Assembly: GCA_008080745.1 (NCBI GenBank)
Contig: SHMX01000007.1
Location: forward strand, 62,001-126,000
Direction: 5' to 3'
Source: Candidatus Thorarchaeota archaeon
GTDB lineage: Archaea; Asgardarchaeota; Thorarchaeia; Thorarchaeales; Thorarchaeaceae
DNA length: 64,000 bases
Below the pieces are notes generated by a model. The model saw only the letters and a program-made list of their open reading frames with translations. It had not been told where the DNA came from and did no database searches. The position numbers and the translations under genes were made by a program. This document shows, one piece after another, positions 26,641 through 35,526 of this stretch; position 1 is the stretch's first letter, and each line of letters opens with the position of its first letter.

Positions 26641-28308
26641 CTATTGCTTTCTCCTATAGAACACTGCCAGTACAACCGCAACGATGGCAATTCCTCCAAT
26701 AACAACGAACACCATTGGATCTAGTGGAGTTTCTGAAGTAACAACAACCTCTAGAAATCCAGTATATTCGTTTCCTACAAACACACTATATCCTTCTTCC
26801 AAATTCGCCTCCTCTGGTAACGTAAATGTTGCTGTTCCAACATCATCGTAACCTAAGGGTGAAGTTGATGTAAGCGACTGGTCTTGTTCATCTAAGATTT
26901 CAATCCCATCAATAGATCCCAGTCGTGTGCTCTGTAGTGTTATCGAGAGACTAACGGTTGACCCGGTCAGGCTGGGACTTACCTGCAACCTTGGTGTGAG
27001 GTCCAGTAAATAATCAAAAGATGGAATCAGGCCCTCCCATAGGTCATCGATATACTCCTTGTCGGGAGTGAAGTATTCGTAGATGCCTGTCCAGTCCTCC
27101 AGTCGGTATGTATCATTCTCAAATATTACTTCAAGAGTGTCATAATTGTCTGCGGAGGCATTATGATATATCTCAAAGGTCATAGGTACGATACAATTCC
27201 GATTAGCATACATCCAGTCATCCCATCCCCCACCCAGAAAAGTTGCTAATTCTGTTTCATCTAAGGATTCTGCTGCGGCATAGCCTACTGCATTATTGAA
27301 TGACGACGGTAGAATCTCATTTAAATCATGAATGACCCCTAGTTGTGCAAGTTCTGTAAGTCTATCATATTCATCAGTTGGCATATAGGTCGCATTTATC
27401 CCTGTATGGAGGGAATAGGAGGCAGCAAAACGGTGTTGTAACGCAAAGTCACGAAATGCCTGCGTTTCGGGTTCTGAAAAAGCAGATGTACCGTGATAGG
27501 TCTGAGCGGTTGGATCTGATGAAGAAGATCCCTGACCAAAATAAGTTGCATAGTTTCTATTCAGGTCTACCAGGCCCACCTCATCTTCATTAAACTCACC
27601 ATCTCCATCATTATCAATTCTCTCATACCAGTAGTCCTGTAAAATCCAATTTGAACCTGGTCCAGAGCGTCTATATTCCAAATAACGAGATATTTCACCA
27701 TCACCATCTACATCATCAAGGGGATCTTCATCATAGAGCCCATCACCATCATTGTCAAATGGTCGTAGATTTTTTCGGAGCCAATAATCCCTCTCATTAA
27801 TCACCCGTTCAAGAGCATCTGGATTCAAGGTCGGAATGACAAAAATCTCTTCAGTATCAACATAATCTGTTATGGTCGCATCAACACCATACTGGTTCAA
27901 CAATCTCTGAACAAATCTGAGAGCTGTTTCCACAGTTACCTGTTCCCTTCCATGATGATGAGCTACTATGAGGGTCTTTGCTTTAGCTGTTGTAATCTCC
28001 TCATTTGTCACTCTGATACAGGTGATATTTCTCCCCTGGTAGCTTTCACCCAGTATTTCGATATCTACGAGTTCTGGAACCGCATTTTCAAATAGCTCAA
28101 TCTCTTCATCAACCATATCCGGGTCATGGAAGACACCATTATAGATCAGGTCCACATCTTCCCATGTTCGGTCAATTGATTTTGGAAGAATCGTGTAAAC
28201 ATCCGTGGAAATCTGACCTAAGGATGTTGCACCTGCCATTGGTATAGTAATTGTTGTTAGAAAGAGCATTAGGAGTACCAGTCTTTTTGCAACTCTAATC
28301 GAAATCAC
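26641..28308 (-). CDS. Secreted, membrane-anchored zinc carboxypeptidase (M14) with calcium-loop insert
   Basis: The 555-residue protein has a signal peptide (about residues 5-28), an M14 carboxypeptidase domain and a C-terminal hydrophobic helix with RRKQ. Zinc ligands are seen in HHHGREQ (His and Glu) and SLHTG (His); the substrate-binding pair is in VDLNRNY and the catalytic Glu in MTFEIY. Between the NPDALE and VDLNRNY motifs lies an insert with three DxDGDG-type loops, probably calcium sites. A beta domain follows before the anchor. It should trim C-terminal residues from peptides outside the cell. It is a paralogue of the gene at 29169. Confidence 0.9.
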   Translation of the reverse strand: MISIRVAKRLVLLMLFLTTITIPMAGATSLGQISTDVYTILPKSIDRTWEDVDLIYNGVFHDPDMVDEEIELFENAVPELVDIEILGESYQGRNITCIRVTNEEITTAKAKTLIVAHHHGREQVTVETALRFVQRLLNQYGVDATITDYVDTEEIFVIPTLNPDALERVINERDYWLRKNLRPFDNDGDGLYDEDPLDDVDGDGEISRYLEYRRSGPGSNWILQDYWYERIDNDGDGEFNEDEVGLVDLNRNYATYFGQGSSSSDPTAQTYHGTSAFSEPETQAFRDFALQHRFAASYSLHTGINATYMPTDEYDRLTELAQLGVIHDLNEILPSSFNNAVGYAAAESLDETELATFLGGGWDDWMYANRNCIVPMTFEIYHNASADNYDTLEVIFENDTYRLEDWTGIYEYFTPDKEYIDDLWEGLIPSFDYLLDLTPRLQVSPSLTGSTVSLSITLQSTRLGSIDGIEILDEQDQSLTSTSPLGYDDVGTATFTLPEEANLEEGYSVFVGNEYTGFLEVVVTSETPLDPMVFVVIGGIAIVAVVLAVFYRRKQ

Positions 28309-28442
28309 CTCTAGATTTAGATATGTCGAAGAAACGAGTTATCTAATCATGGATAGGATGTTCTTTCTTTACATTAAATAGTCTATAGTTCCCAGTAATT
28401 AGATCAGGTCAATTTTGAATAAATAGGGCGAGATTTGAAAAT

Positions 28443-29036
28443 CTACTCAATTATTCGTAATTGGGAATTACTCCGTAAAGGGGTCAGATCGATTTTCTCC
28501 AATGGGTTGTATGATACGTCAATTATCTCTAAATCCTCACAGAATTTTAGAGGGCTTAGATCCAGATTTTCTAGTCTATTTCCAGACAGATACAGCTCTC
28601 GTAGTTTTTTACACACTTCAAGCGGTTGTAGTTCGATAGTTACCAGCTGATTACGGGACAGTGCTAGAATCTCCAAGTTCGGTGTGTAGCGCAGAGTTGT
28701 TAAATCAATGGTACTGATCCGATTTCTTGAAAGCGAAAGGATCTCAAGTCTATTACAATGTTTAAGCGGCGATAGGTCTACCTCCATAAGTTGGTTTGAG
28801 GATAGAAATAGTTCTCTGAGACCCCTACAAGATGCGATAGGACTCAAATCAATCGACTCTAGTTTGTTGTCTGAGAAAGATATCTTCTCCAGTTCTGGAC
28901 ATGAACGTAATACACTCAAATCGATTATGGCAATATCTTCTCCCGATACCTTGAGGCTGGTTCCTCTAATACTGATTCTTTTCTCTCGTTCCTGACCATC
29001 TACATACCTCAAGACGGGAATCTGCTTGTCTGACAT
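28443..29036 (-). CDS. Leucine-rich-repeat protein (IDLSP type)
   Basis: About 197 residues, nearly all LRRs of about 22 residues: L-E-I-L-x-L-S-R-N-x-L/I-x-T/S-I-D-L, with seven or so units. The N-terminus (MSDKQIPVLRYVDGQ) parallels that of the LRR protein at 24695, which supports the ATG at 29036 rather than the GTG ten codons upstream. There is no C-terminal domain, so this looks like the bare repeat module. It sits between the two M14 carboxypeptidase paralogues on the same strand. Confidence 0.85.
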   Translation of the reverse strand: MSDKQIPVLRYVDGQEREKRISIRGTSLKVSGEDIAIIDLSVLRSCPELEKISFSDNKLESIDLSPIASCRGLRELFLSSNQLMEVDLSPLKHCNRLEILSLSRNRISTIDLTTLRYTPNLEILALSRNQLVTIELQPLEVCKKLRELYLSGNRLENLDLSPLKFCEDLEIIDVSYNPLEKIDLTPLRSNSQLRIIE

Positions 29037-29168
29037 CTTGTTCAACACAGAATCTTGGTGGTACACCTGTATAGTGCAAACTCAATTTAACTATATGATT
29101 TGCTTTCTAACCACTTATAACCGTACAAGAACTACTGTATCAACCTGTATATCCTGTCCGGATATGAA

Positions 29169-30863
29169 TCATCTTCTTTTTCTGAATATTGCCGCCACAA
29201 GGGCTACTACAGCAATCCCTATGATGATATATATCTCCGGAGTAATGATGAACTGTGCTTGTTGGGTTGTTATTGTGAAAGTCTTGTAACCGGTCCAGTT
29301 GTTTCCAAGATGAATGACCACTTCTTCATTCAGAAAACTGGTAGGCAAATCGAGGGTGATTAGGTTATCAACCACTTGGACTGGTCCAATTGGCATGTAC
29401 CACTTGAGTAACTCTCCATCATCAGTAATTATCTCGATTCCCTCTTGGCTACCAAAGTAGGGGCTTTCAATATCCATTTCCATATGTAATCGGATCTGGC
29501 TGCCATTCCCGAGTTCATTTGTTGCTGCTTCCAAATTGGCATGGAATTTCGGTGTTACGTTGAGTAAATAATCAAACGCTGGTGATACGTCCTCCCAGAG
29601 GCTTTGGATATATTGTTCGTCTGGGTTGAAATACTCGTAGATACCATTCCAACGATAAAGCGTATGAGTTGAATTTAGCTGAATGTGTTCTTCCAGGTCA
29701 GGCGCTGTGTGATTAGTGTATATCTCAAAAGTGACTGGCAACACGGTATCTCGTTTATGATACATCCATTCACGCCAGAGACCGGATTCATCAGCCTCCA
29801 CTGTGAGTGATAACTTATCATTGACTGCCACATAGGGTGGTCCGATAGGCTTGTTAAAGCTTCGTGGAAGCATGTTATTGAAGTCAGCCATCACGTTATC
29901 ATATATGATGGGTTCAACATACATTTGGTCTGCATCAGTACTAAGATATGTGGCATTTACACCAGAATGAAGTGAATATGCTGCGGTAAATTTATGCTGC
30001 AGAGCAAAGGACCGAAAGGCACGAGTCTCATTTTCTGAGAATGGCTCCTCACCACGATAGTCCTGCGCATAGACATCATCAGACCCTGCAGTCTGCAGGT
30101 CCCAAAACACGTCATAATTTCTGTTAAGGTCTACATGACCAATGGGGTCTTCGTTAATCTCTCCATCTCCGTCATTATCGATTCCTTCCCATCCGCTGTA
30201 GTCGATAACATAGCCAAAAACGGGGTCCACATGATAGATGACCTCCTGTGAGATAATACCATCTCCATCGACATCATCTGGAGAATCTTCATCAACAAGT
30301 CCATCTCCATCTTCATCATACGGGTTGATGTTCTTTCGTAACCAATGATCTCCTTGATTGATGACATACTCTAGCGTATCCGGGTTCAAGGTAGGAATAA
30401 TGTATATCTCAATATTGTCAACATAACTTGTAATGGTGTCATCAATAGCATACTGGCTGAGGAGATGTTGGATGAATCGTAATGCCATCTCTATAGTGAT
30501 CTGCTCTCTGCCATGATGATGCGCAACTATCAATGTCTTTGATTTTGGTCCCGAGATTACCTCGTTGGTGATAACCACATAGTTTAGGTCTAATCCTTGG
30601 CTACTTTTACCAAAACTCTCTATACTCACAAGATGGGGCGCAATAGCTTCGAATTGAGCTAACTCTTCTTGAATCATGCCGTAGTCATGGAATTGGTCCG
30701 GATAGATAAGCGTCACTTCGTTCCAGGTTCTAACTACTGATGGAGTCTCTTCTGCTATACATACTGGAACCTCTCCACCAATTGGTATCGCTTGTATCAT
30801 TGGACCAAATGATGTCAGAACAAATAGGATTGTCAAGGTCAATACTTGGTTTTTGGTTGACAT
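29169..30863 (-). CDS. Secreted, membrane-anchored zinc carboxypeptidase (M14), second copy
   Basis: About 564 residues with the same plan as the gene at 26641: signal peptide, catalytic domain with HHHGREQ, VDLNRNY, SLHSG and VTFEIY, a DxDGDG-rich insert, a beta domain and a C-terminal helix ending FRKRR. All catalytic residues are intact. The ATG at 30863 is preferred to a start 12 codons upstream because GAGGTG lies seven bases before it and the signal peptide then begins properly (MSTKNQVLTLTILF). The two paralogues differ mainly in the C-terminal beta domain. Confidence 0.9.
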   Translation of the reverse strand: MSTKNQVLTLTILFVLTSFGPMIQAIPIGGEVPVCIAEETPSVVRTWNEVTLIYPDQFHDYGMIQEELAQFEAIAPHLVSIESFGKSSQGLDLNYVVITNEVISGPKSKTLIVAHHHGREQITIEMALRFIQHLLSQYAIDDTITSYVDNIEIYIIPTLNPDTLEYVINQGDHWLRKNINPYDEDGDGLVDEDSPDDVDGDGIISQEVIYHVDPVFGYVIDYSGWEGIDNDGDGEINEDPIGHVDLNRNYDVFWDLQTAGSDDVYAQDYRGEEPFSENETRAFRSFALQHKFTAAYSLHSGVNATYLSTDADQMYVEPIIYDNVMADFNNMLPRSFNKPIGPPYVAVNDKLSLTVEADESGLWREWMYHKRDTVLPVTFEIYTNHTAPDLEEHIQLNSTHTLYRWNGIYEYFNPDEQYIQSLWEDVSPAFDYLLNVTPKFHANLEAATNELGNGSQIRLHMEMDIESPYFGSQEGIEIITDDGELLKWYMPIGPVQVVDNLITLDLPTSFLNEEVVIHLGNNWTGYKTFTITTQQAQFIITPEIYIIIGIAVVALVAAIFRKRR

Positions 30864-31094
30864 TTGAGGACACCTCGTGGTTACGTTGGCCAAATCCATT
30901 CTTCGCCTGTCATTTCGGAGTTAATAGAGTTTAGGTGCACGCTAAATTTTTTTCACAGTATAGAGTATAAATCACTCAAAAATATGTATACTATATATCA
31001 ATCTATAGTGCTCTATATAGTTTGTCGATGTAATTTATAGTTTGAAAAATGGTATTATTCTTGAGAAAGAAAATGAAAACGAGGTATAAACAAA
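30864..31094. promoter_or_regulatory. Divergent promoter region, very AT-rich
   Basis: About 230 bases between the carboxypeptidase and the Cys-Gly-Gly-tail gene. It holds several TATA-like elements (GAGTATAAATC near 30965, ACTATATATC near 30990, CTATATAG near 31013, TTTATAG near 31033). Which is used for which gene cannot be settled by eye. A GAGG ribosome site lies ten bases before the ATG at 31095. Confidence 0.4.
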
Positions 31095-32609
31095 ATGGGA
31101 TTCGATAGAACCAAGAACCTGTACGGTTTATTGGCTGCATCTGTACTAGTTATCCCCTTACTGATTATCGGGGTGTCCATCTTTTCTCCAGGACATCTCT
31201 ATCCACGGCTTACTCCTTTTAGGGACTTGAATGATGGGACAACTGCTGGAATAGACACATATCGTGTGGATGTCTATCCTCAGTCAACAGGGTCGTTGAT
31301 TGTAGAATTGACCATCGAATATTATGTGAATCATGGTTGGAAGGAAAGAGGATTCAAACAATTTCTCATGCCACGTCCATCAGCATATATTGCCTGGGCT
31401 GAAGCAAATGATGGGAGTGTCTGTGAGACTCAAATAACCAAAGATGGGAAATATGTTGAGGTAGGTTATAGGTTTAGCAGAGCGATAATCACTGGAGGGT
31501 CAAGAACCATTGAGGTTCGATTTGAGATTGTGAATGGAATCATCCCGGAACTGGGAAGTGATTTGATAGCATTACCGAATGCTGGACGATGGGGGTTAAA
31601 TGTTCAAGAGATGATCTACGCTGTCCATATCCCTGATGGTTGTGTTGTCTTAGGTGATACATCAAAGGTGAATGGTCTTCTCTATGAAACCACCTTCGAT
31701 ACAAACGATCCACCAGTAGTATCGCTCTCTTCATTTGTCGTAAACCAAGAACGGATGTTATCATACATCTTTTTCATTGGGTTCTTGGTTTTTGCTGCTC
31801 TTACTTACCTGCAAGAACATACATTGAATAGTGGGGCAAAGGAGATTGATGTTAGACTCAGGTCTTATCCTGTATCTTACTTAGCAGCGATAAAGTTCGG
31901 TATCAAGAAAGCAATATGGGGTACAGTCTATGCACTAGAACTCTATGGGTTTCGGGGGGCAGATGCTGTTATCCCGATTGAGAGAAATCTTCGAGACCAC
32001 GAATACTTTCTAGCTTCATTCGATAATGACAATCCTGCTCTGCATCCGTTAGAATACCGTGAAAGGCTAATTCAAGACATGAGGGATGATGAGATTCTTG
32101 GTAGTAGGAACTATTTCGCAATGGGAGCTCCTATAGCAGGGATATTGCTAGGTTACGCCTGTATCGGAGTTTCATACCCGATCTTCATTCTCATTCCCCT
32201 GCTACTAGGGTCTTGCTATATTGTTGGCAGTTCATCATCTCTTACTATTTCAGGTCGTGCTCTCTTGAGAGAGTTTGATGAGCTGAAGAGAAATAGGGTA
32301 AGTAGAGTAGCAGATTACTTGGAATATTATCCCGCTCACGGTTATGATTCACAGACGGAGATGTTAGCTCTTATTCACCGTCTGACCAGTAGCAGTTCAA
32401 CCGTTTATGATGAACCTGTTGCACAAGCATTACATAGAACAACCGATACTATGTCAGCCTCATTAGGAAGTAGAGCTGTGATCAGTGGATTATTCAATTA
32501 CTATATTCGTCCTGATCCTAGCAGGCATACCAGTTGTGGTGGATGTAGTGGTTGCGGTGGGTGTGGAGGCTGCGGTGGATGCGGCGGTTGCGGAGGATGT
32601 GGAGGTTAG
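31095..32609 (+). CDS. Membrane protein with DUF2207-like ectodomain and a Cys-Gly-Gly repeat tail
   Basis: The 504-residue protein has one N-terminal membrane helix (about 10-30) and an extracellular beta domain (about 45-215) with the feel of DUF2207. A second helix lies at about 222-242, a cytoplasmic part follows, then a helical hairpin (about 345-390). The C-terminal domain ends in a striking tail, S-C-G-G-C-S-G and then C-G-G repeats, with eight cysteines each three residues apart. The glycines use all four codons, so the tail is maintained by selection and is not a simple DNA repeat. The tail faces the cytoplasm if the helix count is right. The radical SAM/SPASM gene starts five bases later, so the tail is a likely substrate or metal site. 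Confidence 0.8.
   Translation: MGFDRTKNLYGLLAASVLVIPLLIIGVSIFSPGHLYPRLTPFRDLNDGTTAGIDTYRVDVYPQSTGSLIVELTIEYYVNHGWKERGFKQFLMPRPSAYIAWAEANDGSVCETQITKDGKYVEVGYRFSRAIITGGSRTIEVRFEIVNGIIPELGSDLIALPNAGRWGLNVQEMIYAVHIPDGCVVLGDTSKVNGLLYETTFDTNDPPVVSLSSFVVNQERMLSYIFFIGFLVFAALTYLQEHTLNSGAKEIDVRLRSYPVSYLAAIKFGIKKAIWGTVYALELYGFRGADAVIPIERNLRDHEYFLASFDNDNPALHPLEYRERLIQDMRDDEILGSRNYFAMGAPIAGILLGYACIGVSYPIFILIPLLLGSCYIVGSSSSLTISGRALLREFDELKRNRVSRVADYLEYYPAHGYDSQTEMLALIHRLTSSSSTVYDEPVAQALHRTTDTMSASLGSRAVISGLFNYYIRPDPSRHTSCGGCSGCGGCGGCGGCGGCGGCGG
32601..32606 (+). promoter_or_regulatory. Ribosome binding site of the radical SAM gene inside the tail codons
   Basis: GGAGGT forms the last two glycine codons of the upstream tail and lies eight bases before the ATG at 32615. 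It decides that start over an in-frame ATG at 32552, which would put Trp- and Arg-rich nonsense (a frame shadow of the tail) in front of the protein. Confidence 0.7.
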
Positions 32610-32614
32610 AAAGG

Positions 32615-33709
32615 ATGAAGGATTGTCTGATTGACCAACAACAGACTCTGACAGAGACCCCTATGGCTCTGTTGAGTAAAATGCAGACTCCTTTCGCATT
32701 GCAGCTTCATGTCACTGAGCAGTGTAATAAAAGGTGCAAACACTGCTATAGTGATTCATGGACCCGGAATATGTCCTTTGATGATTTTATGGGAATCATC
32801 AAGCAATTCAAGCGGCTCTTGAGGTTTCTCAGAGCAGATGGTACTGTATATCTGACCGGGGGTGAGCCGCTTCTTTGGCGTGATTTGCTCAAGGCAATCC
32901 GGGTCCTAGTTAGAGAGGGGATAGCTCCTCGTGTATTCACAAATGGTACACTAATGACAGGAGAGTTTGCCAAGGAGCTAAAACGAGCAGGCACCAGATA
33001 TGTGCAGGTCAGCTTAGATGGAGGGCCTGATCTGCACGACTCCATTCGGGGAGAGGGCTCCTTTGAAAAAGCCGTGCGAGGAATCAGGTATCTGGTGGGA
33101 GAGGGAATTGAAGTCACCGTGATGGTAACGGTGATGAAACGCAATCTGAGAGATGTGGACTCTCTGATTGCTATGGCTGAAGAGTTAGGGGTGAGTAGAA
33201 TCGCTTTCGGCAGGTTGGTCCCCATCGGAAATGGTTCTGAACTTACAAGCGATGACTTGAGTCGGGAGGATGTGAGGGAGCTCTTCAGCCTTCTGGAACG
33301 CAGGAGGGGGGAGACCCAGATTGAGATTGTTCAGAGGGATCCATTATGGTCGGGAGTGACCTGTTCTGGGTTCGAGTACTCTGGGTGTTCTGCTGGGCAG
33401 TTCCTTCTTGATATATTGGTAGATGGAACTATTCTCCCCTGTCGGAGACTACCAATTCCAGTCGGTAATGTATTCGAGAATGAGTTGCTTGATATCTTTG
33501 TTCAATCGCCACTATTACGGCATCTGCGAAATCGAGGGAATCTGGAGTGTGCCAGCTGTGAGAAGATTCGACAATGTGGGGGGTGTAGAGGTGTTGCTTA
33601 TGCTGCAACGGGTAATATTGATGCAAGAGATCCACACTGTTTCTTTGGTGATGCTGATAGTCTTGGCGAAGCAGACAAGGTGGTCTTGACCACTATATCA
33701 GAAAGTTAG
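32615..33709 (+). CDS. Radical SAM/SPASM peptide-modifying enzyme
   Basis: About 364 residues. The radical SAM cluster is bound by CNKRCKHC (CX3CX2C, with YSD following) near residue 40, and YLTGGEPL is the SAM-contact GGE motif. The C-terminal SPASM region carries many cysteines: CSGFEYSGC, ILPCRRLPIP, then CASCEKIRQCGGC and DPHCF, enough for two auxiliary [4Fe-4S] clusters. SPASM enzymes typically cross-link or otherwise modify ribosomally made peptides, for instance by thioether bonds to cysteine. With the Cys-Gly-Gly tail encoded just upstream, modification of that tail is the natural hypothesis. A haem-d1/PqqE-like role in cofactor synthesis is the alternative. Confidence 0.85.
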   Translation: MKDCLIDQQQTLTETPMALLSKMQTPFALQLHVTEQCNKRCKHCYSDSWTRNMSFDDFMGIIKQFKRLLRFLRADGTVYLTGGEPLLWRDLLKAIRVLVREGIAPRVFTNGTLMTGEFAKELKRAGTRYVQVSLDGGPDLHDSIRGEGSFEKAVRGIRYLVGEGIEVTVMVTVMKRNLRDVDSLIAMAEELGVSRIAFGRLVPIGNGSELTSDDLSREDVRELFSLLERRRGETQIEIVQRDPLWSGVTCSGFEYSGCSAGQFLLDILVDGTILPCRRLPIPVGNVFENELLDIFVQSPLLRHLRNRGNLECASCEKIRQCGGCRGVAYAATGNIDARDPHCFFGDADSLGEADKVVLTTISES

Positions 33710-33759
33710 ACTTTCGCAACACGAAGGTATCTGCTGGATTATATTTACAATTCTAAGAA

Positions 33760-33781
33760 GCTCTTTCAAATAAGAAAGAGC
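33760..33781 (+). terminator. Hairpin after the radical SAM gene
   Basis: An 8-base-pair stem GCTCTTTC/GAAAGAGC with loop AAATAA, about 50 bases after the stop at 33709. No strong T-run follows, so its role as a terminator is moderate. Confidence 0.4.
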
Positions 33782-33846
33782 ATGGCTATTTCAAGAATAA
33801 AAGAAATTTAATTGTTGATTCGTCAAACGTAATACACACAATCGGT

Positions 33847-34173
33847 ATGCTCATTATGTCCCTATACAAAAACGGTACAATCACAAGACGTGATTTAGAA
33901 AATCACTCTCTTCGTTCGGATAATGTGATGAAAATGAAGCAAGAAGATCCGCGTGGAGCATTGAATGATGAACCATTCTCTTGGAGCCAAGTTGGATATG
34001 AGGTTCATATCTATTGGTACTCGAAGCTAGTCACAGTTCTACGAAACGAAATGGCGATAAAATTTCTTGAGAAGATTACTCCGGCTGATGAAAAAGAAGC
34101 CCAATTAATAATGGCTAAAATCACCGGAAATTTCAGACGTGGTAACGAACGAGCCAGACGAAAAACTTACTGA
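33847..34173 (+). CDS. Hypothetical small basic protein
   Basis: A 108-residue protein with no recognised domain. The middle ([30 protein letters not shown]) looks like a real folded strand-helix unit. The end is very basic ([15 protein letters not shown]), suggesting nucleic-acid or ribosome contact. A second ATG three codons in is a possible start. There is no close partner: the gap before it holds a hairpin, and a possible minus-strand fragment overlaps its last 40 bases. Confidence 0.55.
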   Translation: MLIMSLYKNGTITRRDLENHSLRSDNVMKMKQEDPRGALNDEPFSWSQVGYEVHIYWYSKLVTVLRNEMAIKFLEKITPADEKEAQLIMAKITGNFRRGNERARRKTY

Positions 34174-34234
34174 TTTCTTTCAGTTCATCCTCACCTAAAC
34201 CTGAAGCATCAAGGCTGGAACGATACTCTTCCAA
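34133..34234 (-). pseudogene. Possible short coding remnant
   Basis: On the minus strand a short open stretch reads LEEYRSSLDASGLGEDEL and then [15 protein letters not shown] before a TGA. Its composition is protein-like, and it stays open to about 34262, but no good start exists beyond a TTG at 34234. It resembles a small helical domain, perhaps the end of a lost gene. The rest of the 34174-34485 gap is AT-rich and I see nothing else in it. Confidence 0.25.
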
Positions 34235-34485
34235 TACTTTTTCTTCCTCACACGAAAATGACCAATAACATTGAAAATATTTTACAAATGATTTCGTTAA
34301 ATTTTGAGCAGTGGAGTACTTTACCTTTCAAAAGTATTATTCACTCTTACTTTATTGGATTGCGGGCGGTTTCTCTTTACACCTTCTGAAACTAAAAAAA
34401 TCATAACCTTCGATGTTTTCTTAAACTTCCTTTATTCTATCTTTTCCATCTCTATAGAGAAACTAAAGAGCCATGATGTATTCTA

Positions 34486-35499
34486 TTGAGTGTGGTTCAG
34501 ATGGAGATACGCAAGGTTCAGATTACAGGTGGTTCATCCTATATCATCTCACTTCCCAAAGAGTGGATTGAGAAGCGACATATCGAGAAGGGCGATTCTT
34601 TGGGTCTGGTTCCACAACAAGATGGCTCTCTACTGATTACTGACCGCCTCGGTGTTGAAGAGGAGCATGCTACCAAAGAGATCAATCTAGATGATATCAA
34701 GAACGCACGTCATCTATTTCGCGTTCTGCTTGCATGTTATATCATGGGATATTCGCGTATCATTATCAGATCCACAGAAGACATTGAGACCTCTTTCCAT
34801 AACTGTGTCATTGAATTCACTCAAGGTGTCATTGGACCAGAGATTATAGAGGAGACCTCTCAACACATTATCATCAAAGATCTACTGAATCCTGCTGAGA
34901 TGCCCATGGACAAGACCGCTCGTAGAATGTTAGTCTTGGTTCAAAATATGATGAGGAACACTCTGGAATCGATTGAAAATGGAGATCTCGCAACAGCGGA
35001 GACCGTCATAGGAAAAGATGCCTACATCAACCGTCTTCATTGGCTTGTTTCTCGTCAGCTCAACATGATGATGCGCGACTTGGGAATAGCTCGTAAGATG
35101 AACGTTACACAACAAGAAGCCATCTTCTATTACATGATAACTCGGTTCATTGAAAGGATTGGCGACCATATGGTCATGGTGGCTAGGAACTCTATGGTTC
35201 TCATTGAGGCAGGTGTCCATGACGAACTACAACCAGCAATCAATACTGCAATGGGATATGCAATGGGTCTGGTTGAGAAGAGTATAGAGGCTTGGTTCAA
35301 AAAAGATTTGAAGCTGGCGCAGGAGATATTGGATTCTTTTTACGAATTAGTGGGCGTTTGTGAAGAGATCAGCTCGATCAAATTGGATTGCAAAGATGTG
35401 GACCCATCTGTCGCTCAGGGATATATTGCTGAGAGTATCCGAAGGATGGGTGCCTACGCATCTGATATCTCTGAGCTTGTTATCGATTATATTGTCTGA
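34486..35499 (+). CDS. AbrB-type DNA-binding domain fused to PhoU-like domains
   Basis: In this 337-residue protein, residues 6-50 fit the SpoVT/AbrB swapped-hairpin domain (RKVQITGGSSYIISLPKEW, then KGDSLGLVPQ), followed by two three-helix PhoU-like repeats with the E/D-x-x-x-D-R-I-G/x-D-H signature (FIERIGDHMVMVARN). In archaea such AbrB-PhoU fusions are taken as phosphate-related regulators. The start could be TTG 34486, GTG 34492 or ATG 34501; the last gives a clean AbrB start. It is convergent with an SLC13-type transporter gene 27 bases away. Confidence 0.85.
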   Translation: MSVVQMEIRKVQITGGSSYIISLPKEWIEKRHIEKGDSLGLVPQQDGSLLITDRLGVEEEHATKEINLDDIKNARHLFRVLLACYIMGYSRIIIRSTEDIETSFHNCVIEFTQGVIGPEIIEETSQHIIIKDLLNPAEMPMDKTARRMLVLVQNMMRNTLESIENGDLATAETVIGKDAYINRLHWLVSRQLNMMMRDLGIARKMNVTQQEAIFYYMITRFIERIGDHMVMVARNSMVLIEAGVHDELQPAINTAMGYAMGLVEKSIEAWFKKDLKLAQEILDSFYELVGVCEEISSIKLDCKDVDPSVAQGYIAESIRRMGAYASDISELVIDYIV

Positions 35500-35526
35500 G
35501 AGATGGTTTCGCTGGCGTTGTTCCAC

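Noticed and set aside
32552-32614. Earlier start of the radical SAM enzyme overlapping the Cys-Gly-Gly tail
   Set aside because: The extra residues are a Trp/Arg-rich frame shadow of the tail, while the ATG at 32615 has a strong GGAGGT ribosome site.
34304-34489. 61-codon frame before the AbrB-PhoU gene
   Set aside because: Hydrophobic Phe/Leu/Thr-rich chance frame in AT-rich DNA; overlaps the start of the real gene and has no ribosome site.
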